NCBI GenBank assembly: GCA_036320915.1
Contig: JAXBDG010000024.1
Location: forward strand, 310,001-374,000
DNA: 64,000 bases
Direction of reading: 5' to 3'
DNA from: Linnemannia elongata
Lineage: Eukaryota; Mortierellomycota; Mortierellomycetes; Mortierellales; Mortierellaceae
Part shown: positions 44,649-56,417 of the stretch, one piece after another
Numbering within the stretch: position 1 is the first letter of the stretch
Layout of the letters: each line of letters starts with the position of its first letter
Position numbers and translations under genes: made by a program
The notes under the pieces: generated by a model
What the model was told of the DNA's origin: nothing
Databases searched by the model: none
Seen by the model: the letters and a program-made list of their open reading frames with translations, nothing else

Positions 44649-45788
44649 CGTTCAAAGCGACGTTGCTTTTTGATCTTCGATGTCGGCTCTTACTATCATA
44701 CTGAGGCAGAATTCAGTAAACGTTGGATTGTTCACCCACTAAAAGGAAACGTGAGCTGGTTTAGACCATCGTGAGACAGGTTAGTTTCACCCTACTGATA
44801 AAATGCTGTTTGTTGCAATAGTAATTGTACTTAGTACGAGAGGAGCCGTTCATTCGGATAATTGGTATTTGGGCCTGCCTGAGCAGGCAATGGCCCGAAA
44901 CTATCATCCGTTGGGTTATGGCTGAACGCCTTTAAGTCAGAACCCGTGCTAGAACGCGAGGATTACCGCCTTTCGATTTTTAGTTGAATACAAATAGACC
45001 TTCGGGTTCAATTTCATACTACGCGGGGTTATGTAGCAGAGCGGAAAGGCTTTGTGATGTTCCTGATGATGTTAATTCCAAATATTGAAAGGGATAAATC
45101 CATTGCAGACGACTTCAATTGAACGGTGTATTGTAAGCAGTAGAGTAGCCTTGTTGCTACAATCTGCTGATATTAAGCCTACTGTTTTACAGATATGTTC
45201 TTACGAACAACATCTCCTCTTTCTTTCATTCTCTTTTTTCTTCTTCTTCAGTGCCGCTTCTTATGGGTAATTTAAAATAAAACTTCGTTGTCGAGGTAAG
45301 CAAAGAAGAAGTCTTGCAGCCCCCATGCATGAAAGCCATGCCAGAAAGAGACTCTACCATCGCCTCGCCTCGCATCTCTTTCTCTAACAAGATTTTTTTT
45401 TGTGTGCGCACCACACCATGCCTACCCATGCCCATGCCTGAGGATGGTGGAGGATAGAGAAAGTTTTTTTTTTTTTTGCTTTTGCTTTTGTTTCTGTTTT
45501 GATGTGTGTGTGTGTGTTTATGTATGTGCAATGATAGTACGAACAAGAACGATATTCCCATTTTCCGGCCAACTGGTATAAACTGCTTGCCAAAACTCTT
45601 AACTTTAAGCTACAGTCATATCGGTGCAGGTAGGTCCTGCCCGTATGAGTCCACCACATTTCCTCAACATGCCTTCGGAGTGAGGCCAACGAATGCCTTT
45701 TCGATTGTGGGTAGATGAGAAAGAGCTGCATGGCTACCGGATCGATTTGCTTCTTTAAGGTTAGGGCCTTGACTCAGTATGGAACAGC

Positions 45789-45822
<34 letters not shown>
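44649..45822 (+). mobile_element. 28S-derived polyadenylated element, copy B
   Basis: Starts CGTTCAAAGCGACGTTGCTT in the 28S 3' domain, includes the sarcin-ricin-loop sequence (AGTACGAGAGGA) and runs to the 28S 3' end near 45190. About 600 bp of non-28S sequence follow, shared with copy D, ending ATGGAACAGCC and then a 33-nt A tract (45790-45822). The same 5' boundary and the same A-tail junction as copy D indicate a discrete retroposon-like unit rather than a random rDNA piece. An internal T run and TG repeat lie at 45459-45520. Confidence 0.8.
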
Positions 45823-45825
<3 letters not shown>

Positions 45826-46037
45826 CCCATTTCACGCATGATAGTGCACACGGTCAACTGTGTCGACTTGATAGACAAGTTGCTTCTCATGAACTGTTTA
45901 TTTGAACAATCAACGTGCAATTACGCCTTGATTCACATTGATTCATATGGCATTGTGGGTTGATCTTATGGGGAAGATAACTGACGGTAATGGGGGCCCT
46001 GCGAACGTGGCCCCAGAGAAAGTCGCTCCCAATGACT

Positions 46038-46316
46038 TTACGAGCAGCTGTCGCTGATGTGGTTGTTGCTGTTCCAGGTGCCAATGCAGCAGGCATAGAA
46101 GGCGCGGCAGGAATTGTCGCTGCCAAGAAGGCCGTAGCAGCGGCGGTCGGAGCCCATATGACCGCCGTTCAGGCGGCAGCACTCAGCCGAGGCCTGGCCC
46201 CAGAACTGTTCGTTCTTGGGACTGTTGCACCACGAACCTTGCTCAGTCGGAGCGGCACTGGCAATGGCAGAACCGAAGGCGATAGCAACGGCGAGGGCGA
46301 TGATGGACTTGTACAT
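46038..46316 (-). CDS. Small secreted 8-cysteine protein (copy 1)
   Basis: 92 aa from the ATG at 46316: signal peptide of ~21 residues (MYKSIIALAVAIAFGSAIAS, then AAPTEQ) and a compact mature domain with eight cysteines in the order C-CC-C-C-CC-C. Spacings are 15, 12, 9, 5 and 13 residues. That order and the C-X5-CC step are those of hydrophobins, but the mature sequence is polar and charged rather than hydrophobic, so I call it only a hydrophobin-like cysteine-rich secreted protein. It has no intron. Copy 2 at 61321-61599 differs in the signal peptide (A/T) and is otherwise identical. Likely extracellular, four disulfides; function unknown. Confidence 0.8.
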   Translation of the reverse strand: MYKSIIALAVAIAFGSAIASAAPTEQGSWCNSPKNEQFWGQASAECCRLNGGHMGSDRRCYGLLGSDNSCRAFYACCIGTWNSNNHISDSCS

Positions 46317-46536
46317 GGTAGTAGTCAGTGGTTTACTAATGGGTCGAAAAAAGGAACAAGTTCTTTTAGTCGCAAAACGGATTCAGTCTTGTGAATGTAG
46401 GTGTAGACAAGAGGGATTAAGTAAATTGCTTACAAGGCTTGGATCTAGGAGGAGTTAGGTTGGTCTTGAGAGTGTTGGTTGAGAAAGTGTTCTTGAGAGT
46501 GTTTGATGATGAACAATCAACGCCGTTGTGAAAGAC

Positions 46537-46544
46537 CTTTTATA
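46537..46544 (-). promoter_or_regulatory. TATA box, secreted protein copy 1
   Basis: TATAAAAG on the minus strand, ~220 bp before the ATG; conserved in copy 2 at 61820-61827. Confidence 0.65.
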
Positions 46545-46822
46545 GATGAGCCTGAGTTGGCGATGCTGGGTTGCGATGTATACGAACTATCTACGAAGCT
46601 CTGTGGAGAGTATTGAAAGGTTATTAAGTGAAGCCCCCTCTCTGTGAACGAGTGGCAGGGAAAAACATCTTTTCTCTTCCTCCGCGTAAAACTTAAACAC
46701 GACTGATCTTTGGCTGTAGTCAGAGACAGAGAGCGTCACTTACTGCCTTGACTAGAATGCCTACCAAGGCCACCGTAGGCAAGTTAATAGAAATTTCTAT
46801 AAGGACAACATCTGGTGTAGCT

Positions 46823-47226
46823 CACTTTTACGGGCTGCGCAACAGAGAAAACCAAGTATGGTTGTAAATGAAATGCAGTAAAGTCTCGATGGTCTTTTTC
46901 TAAGCCGATGAAAAATAATATAGAGACTGCGCCCAGAGTAAGGAGAGGGCAGTCACACAATGGGCAATGTCCTTGGGGCTGTGCTGCGAAATTATTATTT
47001 TTTTTTTGCACGGTCCTGCCAGATCATTTTGTCGCTGGCTTTTATTTTCTATCCCGCCTGCTGTAGCACGATGCACCAATATTTATAAACCACCTAAAGG
47101 GGAGAGTGGAGGCGCAAATGTCTTGGTTTCCAAGCCCTTTCTCTCACACCCGTGTTAGTGAAGAAAGAGGACCTCGGTAACTCGAATAGGTCTCTTAACT
47201 GGCCACCGCCACGTTCTAGGATGGCA
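46823..47226. other. Intergenic, no gene seen
   Basis: No coding, RNA or repeat structure recognised. Confidence 0.45.
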
Positions 47227-47345
47227 ATTGTAAGCAGTAGAGTAGTCTTCTTACTACGATCTGCTGAGGTCAAGCCCATTGCTCTATAGTTTTGTTCGAA
47301 AGAACAACATCTCTCTCATTTTTCTTTTTTTTCTTTTTTTCTTCT
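47227..47345 (+). pseudogene. 28S rRNA 3'-terminal fragment, copy C
   Basis: Only the last ~90 nt of 28S are present (GTAAGCAGTAGAGTAGTC...GATCTGCTGAGG), followed by CAACATCTCTCTC like the spacer of copies B and D, then unrelated sequence. It is strongly 5'-truncated. Confidence 0.75.
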
Positions 47346-49554
47346 CCGGATGCAATTTAAGGGCCTTTTATCAAGAGAGATCGCGGTCAAGATGTTTCGA
47401 TAGAATAGACAGGCAGTGCAAGTCAGTGCCGTGGGGGTTCTTGCCTGTACTCAAGAGAACGAGTCCCCTCACTCTCTCTCTCTTTCAAACCTCCCCCCCC
47501 CCCCCCCCCCCCCTCTCAACAGTTGGCCACCCATCACCGCCTGATGACACCCTATGACCCTCGAGGCAATTGACTAGCTAAAAGCCGGGTTAATAAAGCG
47601 GTCAAAGGAATTCTTTGAAAGGTGATCAAAGGTAAGACACACGAATGGGATCGTCATATATACCAATGACTCTATTTGCCCTGAATGCAAATGTTACAAG
47701 CCTGCATGGTTCTTTTCCGTTTTCTCTGTTCTTCGCACGGCTAATGGCTACTAAAGTTTCACTGACGACACCACCTCAGTCATGTTGCCACGTTCTGCCC
47801 CAAAACCAGTTCCTGGCCCCGGTTCCCAGTTTATCGTAATGTTTCCGCCTAAGTGTACGTTTTTTTTTGTATCGTCAAATTTTAATCCGAAACTGCTCCA
47901 AATAAATTGGATACACCACTATGGAAGTCTAAGTACAGCTCTATAATGCTTATTCCTCCCGCTTGGCAAGCAAGTCAGCTTGGGTGGTAGGTGTGCCAAC
48001 CTTCGTGGCACGGGGTTTCCGGTGACAGTCTATGCTGCCTTAAACTACCGGTCTCAACTCACTTAGACAATTATTAACCAAGGGAATACAACCCGTCATC
48101 CACGAGATGCTCCGTGCGGCCACAGTGCATCCGCAACCCTCCGAGTGACCACTGCTGCCCTTCTAGGGCAGGTTCAGATAATCTAGGTATTGACCACACA
48201 AATCTCATCTGATTCTACAACTCCTCCGACTCCACTGATTCCACCGACCGCGGCGTTACCATGTAGCGTCAATTCAGCCTCCCGTGCATCCATATCGGCG
48301 ACTCAATTCTGCCTGGTTCGGTACCGGCAACTCATAGTGCTACATTCACTTGGCCCTAGCCAAAGATCCCAAGCCCTATCCAAGACCCAAGCCCTGCCTT
48401 ATGATCCAAGCCCAGTTCCAGTTCTAAGCCCTGTTCTCTGTTCCTTAACGCCGCCTCTGCTCTTTCTGTTCATCTGATCACTAACATAAATAGACCCCTT
48501 GTCCCCCTGTCTTGTTCCCCAGTCTGCAATCACATTTCACTTCTTCCCTTCTGTCTTCTGCTTCCTCTGTTCCCTGCACACTCACTTCTCTGCTTGTTTC
48601 TTCTTCACTACCATTTTCCATAATAAAACATATCAAAAAGCATACACACCTTTCCGAGCTCTATCAAATCGCTACACAGGTCCTATGAAGACTTTCTGAA
48701 AAGACTTGAATATATGGTCACGACCGTGTTCCCCGCGATGGAAGCAATGACGAAATCCACTCAGCCGAAAATTATTGAGAGGTTCAATCGAACCATTCTG
48801 CACAACGAGTTTTCTGATGGTTCCGACCCCACGATAAGGAGTCTCGTCCCTCTCTCGTCCTTCTCTGCAAGTGACAAACCATAGGGTGAGTTTTTATTTG
48901 ACGAAGAATCCTCTATAAATTAGTATGCTCAATAAACGGGTCAATGACCGCCTTTCTTTCTCGTCTCTAGTTTTCAATCATAATTTGACTCGAGAAGATG
49001 TTGTAGCACGGGTTTAGCAACAAGACGCGGTCATTTTGGCAGAGGAAAATAAGACGTGGGGGCGAGTGGAACGAAGGCGCAACAGGGCGGCTTCAGGCGA
49101 CTAGATATGATCTTGTCGGGCGAAGGTACTTGTTTAATAAAGAGTGAGTTATCAACTAACTAACTGGCTACGTGTAGTGAAGTGCTATTTATCTATGGGT
49201 AAAGCTATAATTGGTTTTCTAGAGAGTTCCGTGTTTGCTTTGTCAGCAACGCCGTTTGAGTTGTGGAGGTTTCTAGGATTGGCGTTAAGGTTTCTAGAAA
49301 GTTGGTGTTGGTGTATAGTTAGAACGTTTAAGGTTGGCGGCGTTAGAAATTCTAGATTTGGTGGCGTCATATCGAGTGAAACTCTGGAAGGTTTATTATA
49401 ATAGATTTGAGCAGAGACAAGGGAGGAGTGATTGAAGCAGTGATGAAGATCATAGTTACTATGATACAGCTATATAAATACACGCGAGAACTACGTTTCT
49501 GAGTCATAGCTTTCTAGAGAAGCGATGAGATTATAACCTAATCAGTTGCAGAGA
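47346..49554. other. Long gene-poor stretch
   Basis: C run at about 47491-47512. Around 48717-48884 the plus frame reads PKIIERFNRTILHNEF...LVPLSSFSASD, which looks like a coding exon or relic (possibly of a mobile element or an exon of an unrecognised gene) before a stop. From 49200 to 49360 the motif GGTTTCTAG is repeated loosely. Nothing else is supportable. Confidence 0.4.
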
Positions 49555-50138
49555 CTGGTCGCCAAAGAGTCTTGACTGACTGATAAGCCATGAAATCACT
49601 GTCCTTCAAGACCCTCGTCGTTGTCCTGAGCATCCAAAGTAATAGCAAGTTCGGCCTCCGTCTTGCAAACCACAGCAACCCAACCGCGGTGCCGTATGTA
49701 GTTGGTGAACTCTTGGCTACTCTTCATCGACTAGTGAAAAGATGACTTCAACCCTGCTTCGATGTCGGTGAAATGTCGTTTCCGGATCCTCAGTTTGTCG
49801 TCAAGTCTTTCCTCGAAAACCTTGATACTCTTCTCGGTTTTGTCCAGGGCCTTATGTCGTTTTTTGTCTCGTGCTTTAGCTGTATCTATCTTCTCCTCTG
49901 CCTGATCGCCGTCGATGTAAAAACAGATGTTGATGGGGTCGCCAAATCGTTTGATATCTTACTCCAAAATGCTGTGTGCCTGATCCTGAAGTACGGTCTG
50001 ATTCGAATAAGTTTGTTGGACTACGGTAAAGCAGTTGGCCATTACATCAAACCGGGGTTTGCCTGTTGTCAGGGAAGTTAGGACTAACTGGTGTATGGGA
50101 GCAGGCGAATGAAAGGGTGCCACTCATAGAGCCTCATG
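49555..50138 (-). pseudogene. XPG/FEN-like nuclease relic
   Basis: On the minus strand a broken frame starts with YEWHPFIRLLPYTS (cf. XPG N-termini MGI..xxPFIR), continues FDVMANCFTVVQ and INICFYIDGDQAEEKIDTAKA, then a basic coiled stretch RDKKRHKALDKTEKSI...HFTDIEAGLKSSF. It ends WVAVVCKTEAELAITLDAQ, resembling the XPG-I segment (KTEADLxIA). In-frame stops separate these pieces at several points. XPG-like proteins of this layout are widespread in Mucoromycota/Mortierellomycota. This copy cannot encode a full protein. Confidence 0.6.
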
Positions 50139-51570
50139 GTGATGCATGTATTGTGGCGTGGAGGGAAAGCGTTGGAGTCGTCAAGGCGCTTCAACCAATG
50201 AGAGAATTAAGGCACACATTGACCTGCAGCCCAGGGTTGTGATGACGTATTAGATTTTTTAATGTATTTATAACAAAATTCGTTCTTCAACCATGAAGAG
50301 ATATGGCCGACTCCCTTCACATCCACATGCGACTTTCATTCTTTTCTTTTTATATGGGCAGTGGTACGCATTGACTATCGACTCTCTCAAGGCTATATAA
50401 GGCTCCATAATATACATTGATTAGATGATTTAGCAGCCATAAATGTCCTGGCCGCCGAAACCACTAACCGTACAGCCCACATTATTATTCCTCACCCAAA
50501 TCGTAAGAGGGGGGTATTGTGAGAATCTACCGTCACATGGGAGCAGTACCGGCCATCTCCAGTGCATCCTTCAATTTTGCCAAAGTTGTAGGTGTTGCCG
50601 TTGCCAAGATCAGCAAAGCAAGATAAACCGAGAGTGCAATGGAATCTGGCAGCTTAAGCGCAGATCACAAGAGACAGAGCTACCAGAGAGGAAGTAAGAG
50701 TCTTAGCGGAGACCATTTTCTAGAATGCTGGACTGATTATAAGAGGCAGAAACGATTTAGAAATGTAAAATCGGGGGGGGGGGGACTTTTGGATAGAACT
50801 TTGTACGTGATCTGCCCTTGACAAGTACCGTAGAGTTGCAAAGATAGCGTTTGGTTACCTGAGAGGGAGTGAGTTGTGGTGGAAACGATTGAGAGAGCAG
50901 AATTAATCGATGTCCTTGTAAATTTATAGAGAAACCCAAGTCGGCAGGTGCTCGGCGGATGTCGTCTGTGAGGAAGGTTGTGTGATTGCGCCGAGATCAA
51001 TGGCCTCGATTCATCATGTTTTATTTTAATTGATTTCATTGGCTGAGCCAAAAACGCAGTAAAATAAACAAGCGAAAATAAGCGCCGTGATTTAAGGCCT
51101 TTGTCCATCTTGTTTATTTTGAATTGATTTCATTGGCTGAGCCAAAACTACTGTAAGGGAAAAATACGGTGAACCATCTTCCATTTTGTTTATCTGGCCA
51201 TTTCAACCAATCACAGCAGCCTTGCTTATTTTATTTTTCATACAGGCGCAAGCGGGCCGGCACTTCCTCTTCACACCTCAAGGGGAAGAGCGCCCCCTCC
51301 TTCGAGCACCACGCCGACATGGGCTAACGCTACGAGAGAAAGCTCTGCGAGAGGTTGAGAATTCTACTCTCCTTGAGTGTATTTTACTCATCAGCGAGAG
51401 CCCACCTTCCCTTACTTCTCCGCCCTTTTACTTTCCAGTGCTACATATATCCTAATCCAACCATCGCTCGACCCAGCAACGCTGCTTATCGAGATGAACG
51501 TCTGTCAGAACTGTCTCCGATCGACTTCAAGGACGCCCTTCGAGTGACGCCGAAGCAATTTTGAGTACAT
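50139..51570. other. Intergenic with degenerate CCAAT-box-like tandem repeat
   Basis: At 51010-51215 two copies of a ~115-bp unit containing TTGATTTCATTGGCTGAGCCAAAA, plus a third weaker one with CCAATCACAGC. The inverted CCAAT (ATTGG) in each unit resembles a regulatory cluster. G run at 50774-50784. No gene recognised. Confidence 0.45.
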
Positions 51571-52565
51571 ACAGTGCCGATCAAACCTGGAAAAAGTGTT
51601 TACCATTTTTCTTTGGCAATATGCTGCCAGTGATATAGTAATCAGATCGTCATAAATTTTTCTCTGAACAAAACTATATCAATGAATAATACGATCCCAA
51701 AGTTTCATCCGGGTACCGTCATCTAGTGCAAAGATACCTCCTTCCAAATATGGTAAAGTCATTTTTCCGCTTATGAGCGGCATGTTAGCAAATTCGAGAA
51801 AAGTTCTGACTTGTCATATTCTCGTGGTGTAGACTATAAAATTTCTCGGATATCTTTGAATTCGTTATTCTGCACCTATCTTCACTCCAAATCCTAGGTA
51901 TAAAGCCAACAGCACCACGCGCCATCAAGAAAGTCTTGAAGCTATTGCAGTAGGGTAAATCAACACGAGCGACAGCGAAACAGTTGAATGCTTCTCATGC
52001 AACTGTCCGTAACATTGCTATAAACAATGATTTGAACCTGTCCAAGTTTAAAGGGGGTCGACCAAGAAAGATACTGGCATCTATGGTCGATTATATCAAG
52101 CTTAATCTGAAACGCGGTCTTAACAAGCCAGCATCCGAAGAACTGGAACAAGCCGGTACCATCAATCTACTGCCTATATCTATTGCTACGCTCAGGAGAA
52201 GACTTCGCGAGGCTGGATTGATTGCAAAGCGAATCGTAAAACGACCTGCGCTGAAAAAGAAACACATTCGTGGACGATTACAATTTGTCCACAAGTATAA
52301 AGAATGGACAGTGGACGACCGGGCAACTGTTGTCTGGTCTGAGGAGTCCAAAATCAATCGGATTTGCTCTGACGGCATGCAGTGGGTGTGGGACGAGCAG
52401 AAAGGAGTCATAACTAGTCGAACAGTCCAAAGAAGGTCAATTTTTGTGATGGCAATATCATACGTGATCATGCGTGTCTTGGAATGGGCCTGGATATATT
52501 GCCAAGATCGATAAAACTATGGACTCCAAACTGCACATCAAAATTCTCCAAGATCTTCATAGAGG
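51571..52565 (+). pseudogene. Tc1/mariner transposase relic
   Basis: Left end TACAGTGCCGATCAAACC (51571) fits a Tc1-type terminus after TA. The coding frame shows an HTH (STRATAKQLNASHATVRNI), a GGRPRK hook, a second HTH (LLPISIATLRRRLREAGL), and the LKKKHIRGRLQFVHKYKEWT...SEESK block in which the first DDE Asp is Glu. A stop lies at ~51952, a frameshift near 52470 leads to PGYIAKIDKTMDSK, and homology ends at ~52563 before the remaining catalytic residues. No right terminal repeat is seen. This is a dead, 3'-truncated copy. Confidence 0.82.
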
Positions 52566-52873
52566 TAAAATAAACAGGCTTGGGTCGATTACCCCAGAGG
52601 GCCAATCATATTCCGTATTCAAAGATAAATAGACGAAATAAGCTAGCCCTTTTCCCTGGCAATTGACGCCGCTTAGAAGACGCCGTAACATTTCAGAGCT
52701 AGATCTTTTTGATAAGGCACTCTTGGCAAGAACTTTATTTTGGTGGATAGCTGCGTACATTTGAAAATGTCAAATAAAAGGTAAGTAACCTATTTCTCTT
52801 TCTTTCTTCGTTTTCATCAATACTCCTTCAAATCTCCGAAGCCATTCTCACCTTACCCCTCGCCTTAAGAGTC
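52566..52873. other. Upstream region of secreted peptide gene
   Basis: Probable promoter and leader, with a pyrimidine-rich stretch from ~52790. No other feature seen. Confidence 0.45.
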
Positions 52874-53226
52874 ATGAAGTTCAACATTGCCCTCTCCTTG
52901 GCTACTTTGGCCGTGTTCATCACAGTCTCCGCTCTTCCTACTGAGCAGGTTCAAGCTACTGGAGGTAAAATAGAGCAAGATCCTTTCTGTTGAACTTGTC
53001 AAACTGTCAATCTGTAAATCAGTAGCCTTGATACTTACAATCGTCTTCCATTTTGTCAACAATTATTTTCTTCAAAGCAGAAACTTTGGAGAAGCGTGCT
53101 ACTCCACAATGCTGCGTGCGTCCAGCTCCCGGTCAGTGGTGTGGTGGCCAGTACTGCTGCGTCTGGCAAAGTTGCTCGTATTATACTAATGGCAGTTGCC
53201 AAGTGTACCACAGCTGCAACGTATAA
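52874..53226 (+). CDS. Small secreted cysteine-rich peptide with Kex2 site
   Basis: Exons 52874-52964 and 53081-53226 (intron GTAAAA...AAGCAG) give 78 aa. A signal peptide (to about SALP) is followed by a short propeptide ending LEKR, a typical Kex2 site, and a mature ~42-residue peptide beginning ATPQCC. It has eight cysteines in the order CC-C-CC-C-C-C. The layout is that of a secreted, disulfide-rich peptide (effector, antimicrobial or structural). I cannot assign a named family. It lies between a dead Tc1 copy and an apparently intact pogo element. Confidence 0.75.
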
Positions 53227-53304
53227 ATCGAGTTAAATAATCTTCACCTACTTCTTGACGCAAATTCAATAAAGGACACCAACGTGTCAACAGTGATCAT
53301 ATGA

Positions 53305-55624
53305 TACAGTCAAACCTCCCCTATAGCATACTCTCATATAGCATAAACCTCCCCTATAGCATATTTTTTTGTTGAAAAATGAAATTTAGACTGGGCTTAT
53401 AGCATACCATGTGGGTATGCTATCGACCTCTCCTATAGCATGTCGACCTTGTTGCAATATGCTATAAGCAATAGATTAGGGTACTGAGTATTCACATATT
53501 TATTCCAGCTCTGTTGACCTATATCCTACTGGGGCCGAAAGAACGAATGGAGGGTGGGTTGAGTCATGCTCGAAAGGATGCTCTTGTGCAGGGCTTCACG
53601 CCAACCCTTCAATTTCTTGAGTGTAACTGCAAAGGTGTCTCCTTCTTCAGGGTATTCAATCGGGCCAAGATCTCCATCGATGTACTGCATAGTGAGATCG
53701 ATGGCAGCAAGAATCTCTGCCCTGCTTGGCAATGGGGGTTCATCATCTTGCTCCTCGTCCTCCTCTTCCTCCTCTTGCCCCTCGTCCTCTCCGTTGTCCT
53801 TATCCATCATGTCAGTTCCGTCAACAGGCAAGGCCAACAACTCAGTGTCGCTCAGTTGGATATGTATGCTCCCGTTCTCGCCCGCTGGATCAATGAACGC
53901 CTCTCGAGGAATCCGCAGGTCCTTTGGAAGTAGGCTTAGGTTATGATCGATATCATCAAGGGCCTCTTGCAAATGTTGGTCGATTGAAGGGATCTCGCTG
54001 CTGGGACCCATCAAGTTGGTGTGGTTGAAGCAGTTCCTGATCTTGGCCGACTCAATAGAAGCCCACGCTCGTCTGCTCCAAGCCATCGCTTGCAAAACAT
54101 GGACCTTGTAGATGTTGCGTTCTCCTCGATCTGCTTTGTTGACAGCGGCCTGGGAGTGGCGACGACGATAATGACATTTGAAAGCAGCAATAATCCCTGC
54201 ATCCATGGGTTGAATTTCCGACGTCATATTTGGCGGAAGCATCAATATGGTGATATTGTTGAGGGTCAATCCTGTGTAGTTGTGGGAAGAAGCATTGTCA
54301 AGAATCAAAAGGATATTTCGGTTCCCGACCTGCATTGCCCTATCAAACTTCTTCAACCAGGACCGAAAAATGACACCTTCATCATTTATCAATAAATCAA
54401 TCTAGAACATAATAATGAATGGTTGCTCCGTCCTTGTCTATAATATCTGTATTACCTGTCATCCAAGCCTTGCTGTTGTGGTAGTATTGAAGCCCAAGCT
54501 GACTGGCAGTCTTGCGGCCAAAGCACTTGGGGTTTACTGCGGTTCCGATAAAAAGTAGCGGTCTCTTGTCTGTTCCAGTCGCGTTCGACGTCAATGCAAT
54601 AGAGATTCTTGACTTGGACTTTTTGAACCCGGCGACTTTGCCGGATGCAATCGTGCGAGTGGGTGCAAGACAATAGTAGAGTCCAGTCTCGTCCATGTTG
54701 TAAACATCTTCGGGGGCGAACTGAGCGATCGTTTGTTGTAACATCGGTAAGGCTGCTTGTAAGGCTGCTTGGTCCACAGATCCTGACTCTCCATGCAACT
54801 TGATAGACTGGAGGTTGTGTCGCTTGATGAACTTTTGAAGCCATCCTGTAGAAAAGGTCGGGCAGGGTGTCCTAGTCTCACTGAGTTGCTTGCCCTTTTC
54901 AATGATAATATTGCCGGTGACAGCCACCCCTATCCTCTGACAATTCAAAACCCAGGCGGCAAGCTCATCGTCCAGTTGCTTGTTGGTGACCTCGTTTACT
55001 CGCTTTGAATCCAATTGGGATGGGGTCAAGTTGTTGAGCGTTTTTTTTTTTTTTTGGAGAATACGACTAAGTGCCGGTTGCTGGATGGGTCTTGATAATT
55101 TGAATTCTTGCATACCCCATACACCTAAAGCCTTCTGTGATATTCCTCCCCCTTCAAACCTCTCACAAAGTCGTTTTCTCTGCTCGTTGGTAAGAGAACT
55201 TTTCGCACACTACACAAAAAGTTATGTTACAGACATATTAGAATTTGCTTGTGATTCATCAAGCAACGTTTGAGAAATATCTGGCATCGCTTACCCTTTT
55301 TGCGGAAGTTTGTTTTGCAGCTGTTATCCCTTGCGTAGGCGTAGACTCTTCTGCATCAGATGAGGACTCTGACGACGAAGCAGCAGAAATGGGAGAGGAA
55401 GCGATGCTCCTCGAAAACAACTCATCAGGCGACTCCATGGTAGAATGAGGCGATGTCATCTCCGTACAGGTGGTGCGAGCGTACCTCATTTGCAAAGTTG
55501 TTAAGGGGCGTATTCGAATTTATAAAGGGCTATGTGACTGCGGCTTAGCCCTGTAGCATATCCTCTCCTATAGCATATCAACCCTTGCGGCAAAAGCGTA
55601 TGCTATAGGAGAGGTTTGACTGTA
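53305..55624. mobile_element. Pogo/Tigger-type DNA transposon, apparently complete
   Basis: 2.3-kb element bounded by TA dinucleotides, with inverted ends CAGTCAAACCTC...CCTATAGCATA (left 53307; right end CTATAGGAGAGGTTTGACTG). Sub-terminal repeats of CTATAGCATA occur several times near both ends, plausible transposase-binding sites. TA target site and CAGT termini fit the pogo/Tigger branch of Tc1/mariner. It carries one transposase gene on the minus strand. Confidence 0.9.
53526..55489 (-). CDS. Pogo/Tigger transposase (CENP-B-like, DDE)
   Basis: Three exons: 55489-55295, 55209-54456 and 54376-53526, joined by GT-AG introns 55294-55210 and 54455-54377; 599 aa without interruption. The introns were placed because they remove the only stops and restore family sequence (…AWMTG|VIFRSWLKKFD). 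Order: Ser-rich N-terminus; N-terminal HTH (LTNEQRKRLCERFEGGGISQ); CENPB-type DNA-binding region (ELAAWVLNCQ, GWLQKFIKRHN); DDE core with NMDETGLYY, LLILDNASSH and QPMDAGIIAAFK supplying the three acidic residues; and a C-terminal acidic tail ending QPTLHSFFRPQ. Alternative starts MTSPHS and MESPDE lie downstream in frame. It should be able to mobilise this and related elements. Confidence 0.85.
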
Positions 55625-56364
55625 CCATAATGAGGGCAGTGAAACGTAATTGTATATGACCTTCTATTTCTTAAAGGTGGATGAAGTGTTGATTATTTGT
55701 AGTGTGGCTGATTGTGGCTAAACGAGGCTGTGGCTAGTTTTTTATCGCAACTCTGGCTCTAGGTTTGTTCCACCAGGATCTCGAGAGTACCAGAGGGAAC
55801 ATGGACATGACAGAGGGGAACTGAGTAGTGAATATGGAGAGGTTATGGAACATGGGGGGAGGGTGACGTGAAGAAGGATCATGAAGAAGCCCAGGAGAGC
55901 GGAACGGAGGACAACCCCGGACAAGGGACAGGGAAGAGGAAGATATTGGCGACATGCAGAGAGAATATCTAAGGCATTGAGGAAGGGAAAAAGAGTTAGA
56001 GAGAGGATACGGAAAAAGAAGATATAGGGAGGGTGATAAAGAGGTGTTAGTTATTTTGCGCTATGGCTATGAGTATCTGCTCATGAATATAATCAAAGAT
56101 CTCAGGGTTTGTTAGTGAGTGATCGTGAAGACAACGGGAGGTTTTTGCTATGTGCACGCATAGTAGGCAGCACGCTAGCAGATGAGGAATGGTGAGGTTG
56201 TATATAGGTTTGATCATGAATTTGGGAGGGTTGAAGGTCAGTAAGGAGCGAAGGTCCCAGTCTGACCAGGGGACAAATAGGAGAAGGGGAGAATCGACTG
56301 CGGACTTGACAAAATGGCGACAGAAAAATTACCAGAAGGATCTATTAACTGACTTGTGGCAGCT
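55625..56364. other. Intergenic, no gene seen
   Basis: GA-rich in the middle; no coding or repeat structure recognised. Confidence 0.45.
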
Positions 56365-56383
56365 AAGCGTTCACAGCGACGTT

Positions 56384-56417
<34 letters not shown>

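Larger units (their letters stand above)
45823..46822. repeat. 1-kb direct repeat, copy 1
   Basis: Near-identical, same orientation, to 61106-62105; both begin immediately after an A tract. The block includes the small-secreted-protein gene, its TATA box and ~300 bp of 5' flank. Confidence 0.92.

Noticed and set aside
45990..46394. Ala/Gly-rich plus-strand frame opposite the small secreted protein (also 61273-61677)
   Set aside because: Antisense frame; the minus strand has a signal peptide, ordered cysteines and a TATA box.
48717..48884. Integrase-like phrase IIERFNRTI
   Set aside because: The rest of the frame (LVPLSSFSASD) does not fit an integrase and no retroelement parts flank it.
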